NCBI RefSeq assembly: GCF_003207895.1
Contig: NZ_NKUB01000015.1
Span: 1 to 64,000 of the forward strand
Reading direction: 5' to 3'
Source of the DNA: Komagataeibacter swingsii
GTDB taxonomy: Bacteria; Pseudomonadota; Alphaproteobacteria; Acetobacterales; Acetobacteraceae
Length of the DNA: 64,000 nt
The stretch's first letter is position 1, and the number at the start of each line of letters is the position of its first letter. Shown one piece after another: positions 63,703-64,000 of the stretch. The translations under genes and the position numbers were made by a program. The notes below the pieces were generated by a model that saw only the letters and a program-made list of their open reading frames with translations, did not search any database and was not told where the DNA came from.

Positions 63703-64000
63703 GTGAGCCGGGAGTCCGTGCAGGCATTTTTCGAGGCGAACGCACCCGATATCGAACCTGTCGTGCTGACTGACAGCACGGCGACCGTTGCTGAAGCTGC
63801 CCGGGCGCTTGGCGTGCAGGAAGGGCAGATTGCCAAGACGCTGGCGCTGAAAGTCGGGGATGAGCGGATTCTGGTTGTCATAGCCGGGACCGGACGGCTG
63901 GATAATCGCAAGACAAAGGATACGTTCGGAAACCGGCCCCGCATGTTGCCTGCGGACGAGGTGCTGGAACTGACAAGCCATCCCGTGGGCGGGGTGTGTC
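63703..64000 (+). CDS. YbaK/EbsC (ProX-type) aminoacyl-tRNA deacylase, truncated by window end
   Basis: The plus-strand frame reads ESVQAFFEANAPDIEPVVLT, then STATVAEAARALGVQEGQIA and KTLALKVGDERILVV, and later SHPVGGVC at the edge. This is the conserved YbaK core, including the STATVAEAA and GQIAKTLALK blocks. GTG 63703 is preferred, with AGGGAG six bases before it; ATG 63697 is six bases further out. Family members hydrolyse mischarged Cys- or Ala-tRNA(Pro). The C-terminus lies beyond 64000. Confidence 0.85.
   Translation, partial: MSRESVQAFFEANAPDIEPVVLTDSTATVAEAARALGVQEGQIAKTLALKVGDERILVVIAGTGRLDNRKTKDTFGNRPRMLPADEVLELTSHPVGGVC

Noticed and set aside
1-64000. tRNA, rRNA and CRISPR arrays
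   Set aside because: No cloverleaf-like sequence, rRNA segment or regularly spaced direct repeats were recognised; the palindromic repeats are dispersed singly and not CRISPR-like.

Overview
The window looks like chromosome of an acetic acid bacterium, most likely Komagataeibacter/Gluconacetobacter. The reasons are high-GC coding DNA, several TonB-dependent receptors, an OprB porin, a secreted gluconolactonase, a PAS-GAF-GGDEF-EAL c-di-GMP protein, and one dispersed palindromic repeat found next to many stop codons. The genus is an inference; no rRNA or tRNA gene was seen.

Layout. 1-98: 3' end of a transposase. 152-10169 (minus strand): accessory catabolic block with an M20 amidohydrolase, sodium/solute symporter plus small partner, amidase, TonB receptor, MFS carrier and class II deacetylase-like hydrolase. 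10624-42 kb: mostly core or housekeeping genes, namely cupin protein, c-di-GMP protein, rlmJ, ribokinase, a cobalamin riboswitch with an OprB porin, a deformylase-like pseudoenzyme, phoU-phoB, a TonB receptor, panB with an MFS carrier, a beta-propeller protein, a hypothetical/tandem-AAA pair, an acid-phosphatase-like protein, small membrane proteins, Rieske protein, grxB, photolyase, SDR with an IsdG-like monooxygenase, gluconolactonase and fumC. 43.7-58 kb: a second accessory block bounded by two near-identical direct repeats, with an AbrB-family membrane protein, SDR, decayed genes, an SBP-oxidase-DppFDCB operon, IclR regulator, MFS carrier and ureohydrolase. 58-64 kb: LysR pseudogene, a second FAD oxidase, a TonB receptor and the 5' part of a YbaK-type tRNA deacylase.

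How it may work together (inference). The first block could move an amide or N-carbamoyl compound through the outer membrane (TonB receptor) and inner membrane (symporter, MFS) and hydrolyse it (amidase, M20 hydrolase, deacetylase-like enzyme). The second could import a peptide- or opine-like amine by the ABC system, oxidise it with two DAO-type flavoenzymes and remove a guanidino group with the ureohydrolase. The same 11-bp palindrome lies upstream of iclR/dppB and upstream of the second oxidase, suggesting one regulon.

Several genes are broken or have lost catalytic residues: LysR, N-formylglutamate amidohydrolase, deformylase, class A acid phosphatase, and the GGDEF half of the c-di-GMP protein. 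All calls come from reading the sequence; no database search was possible.
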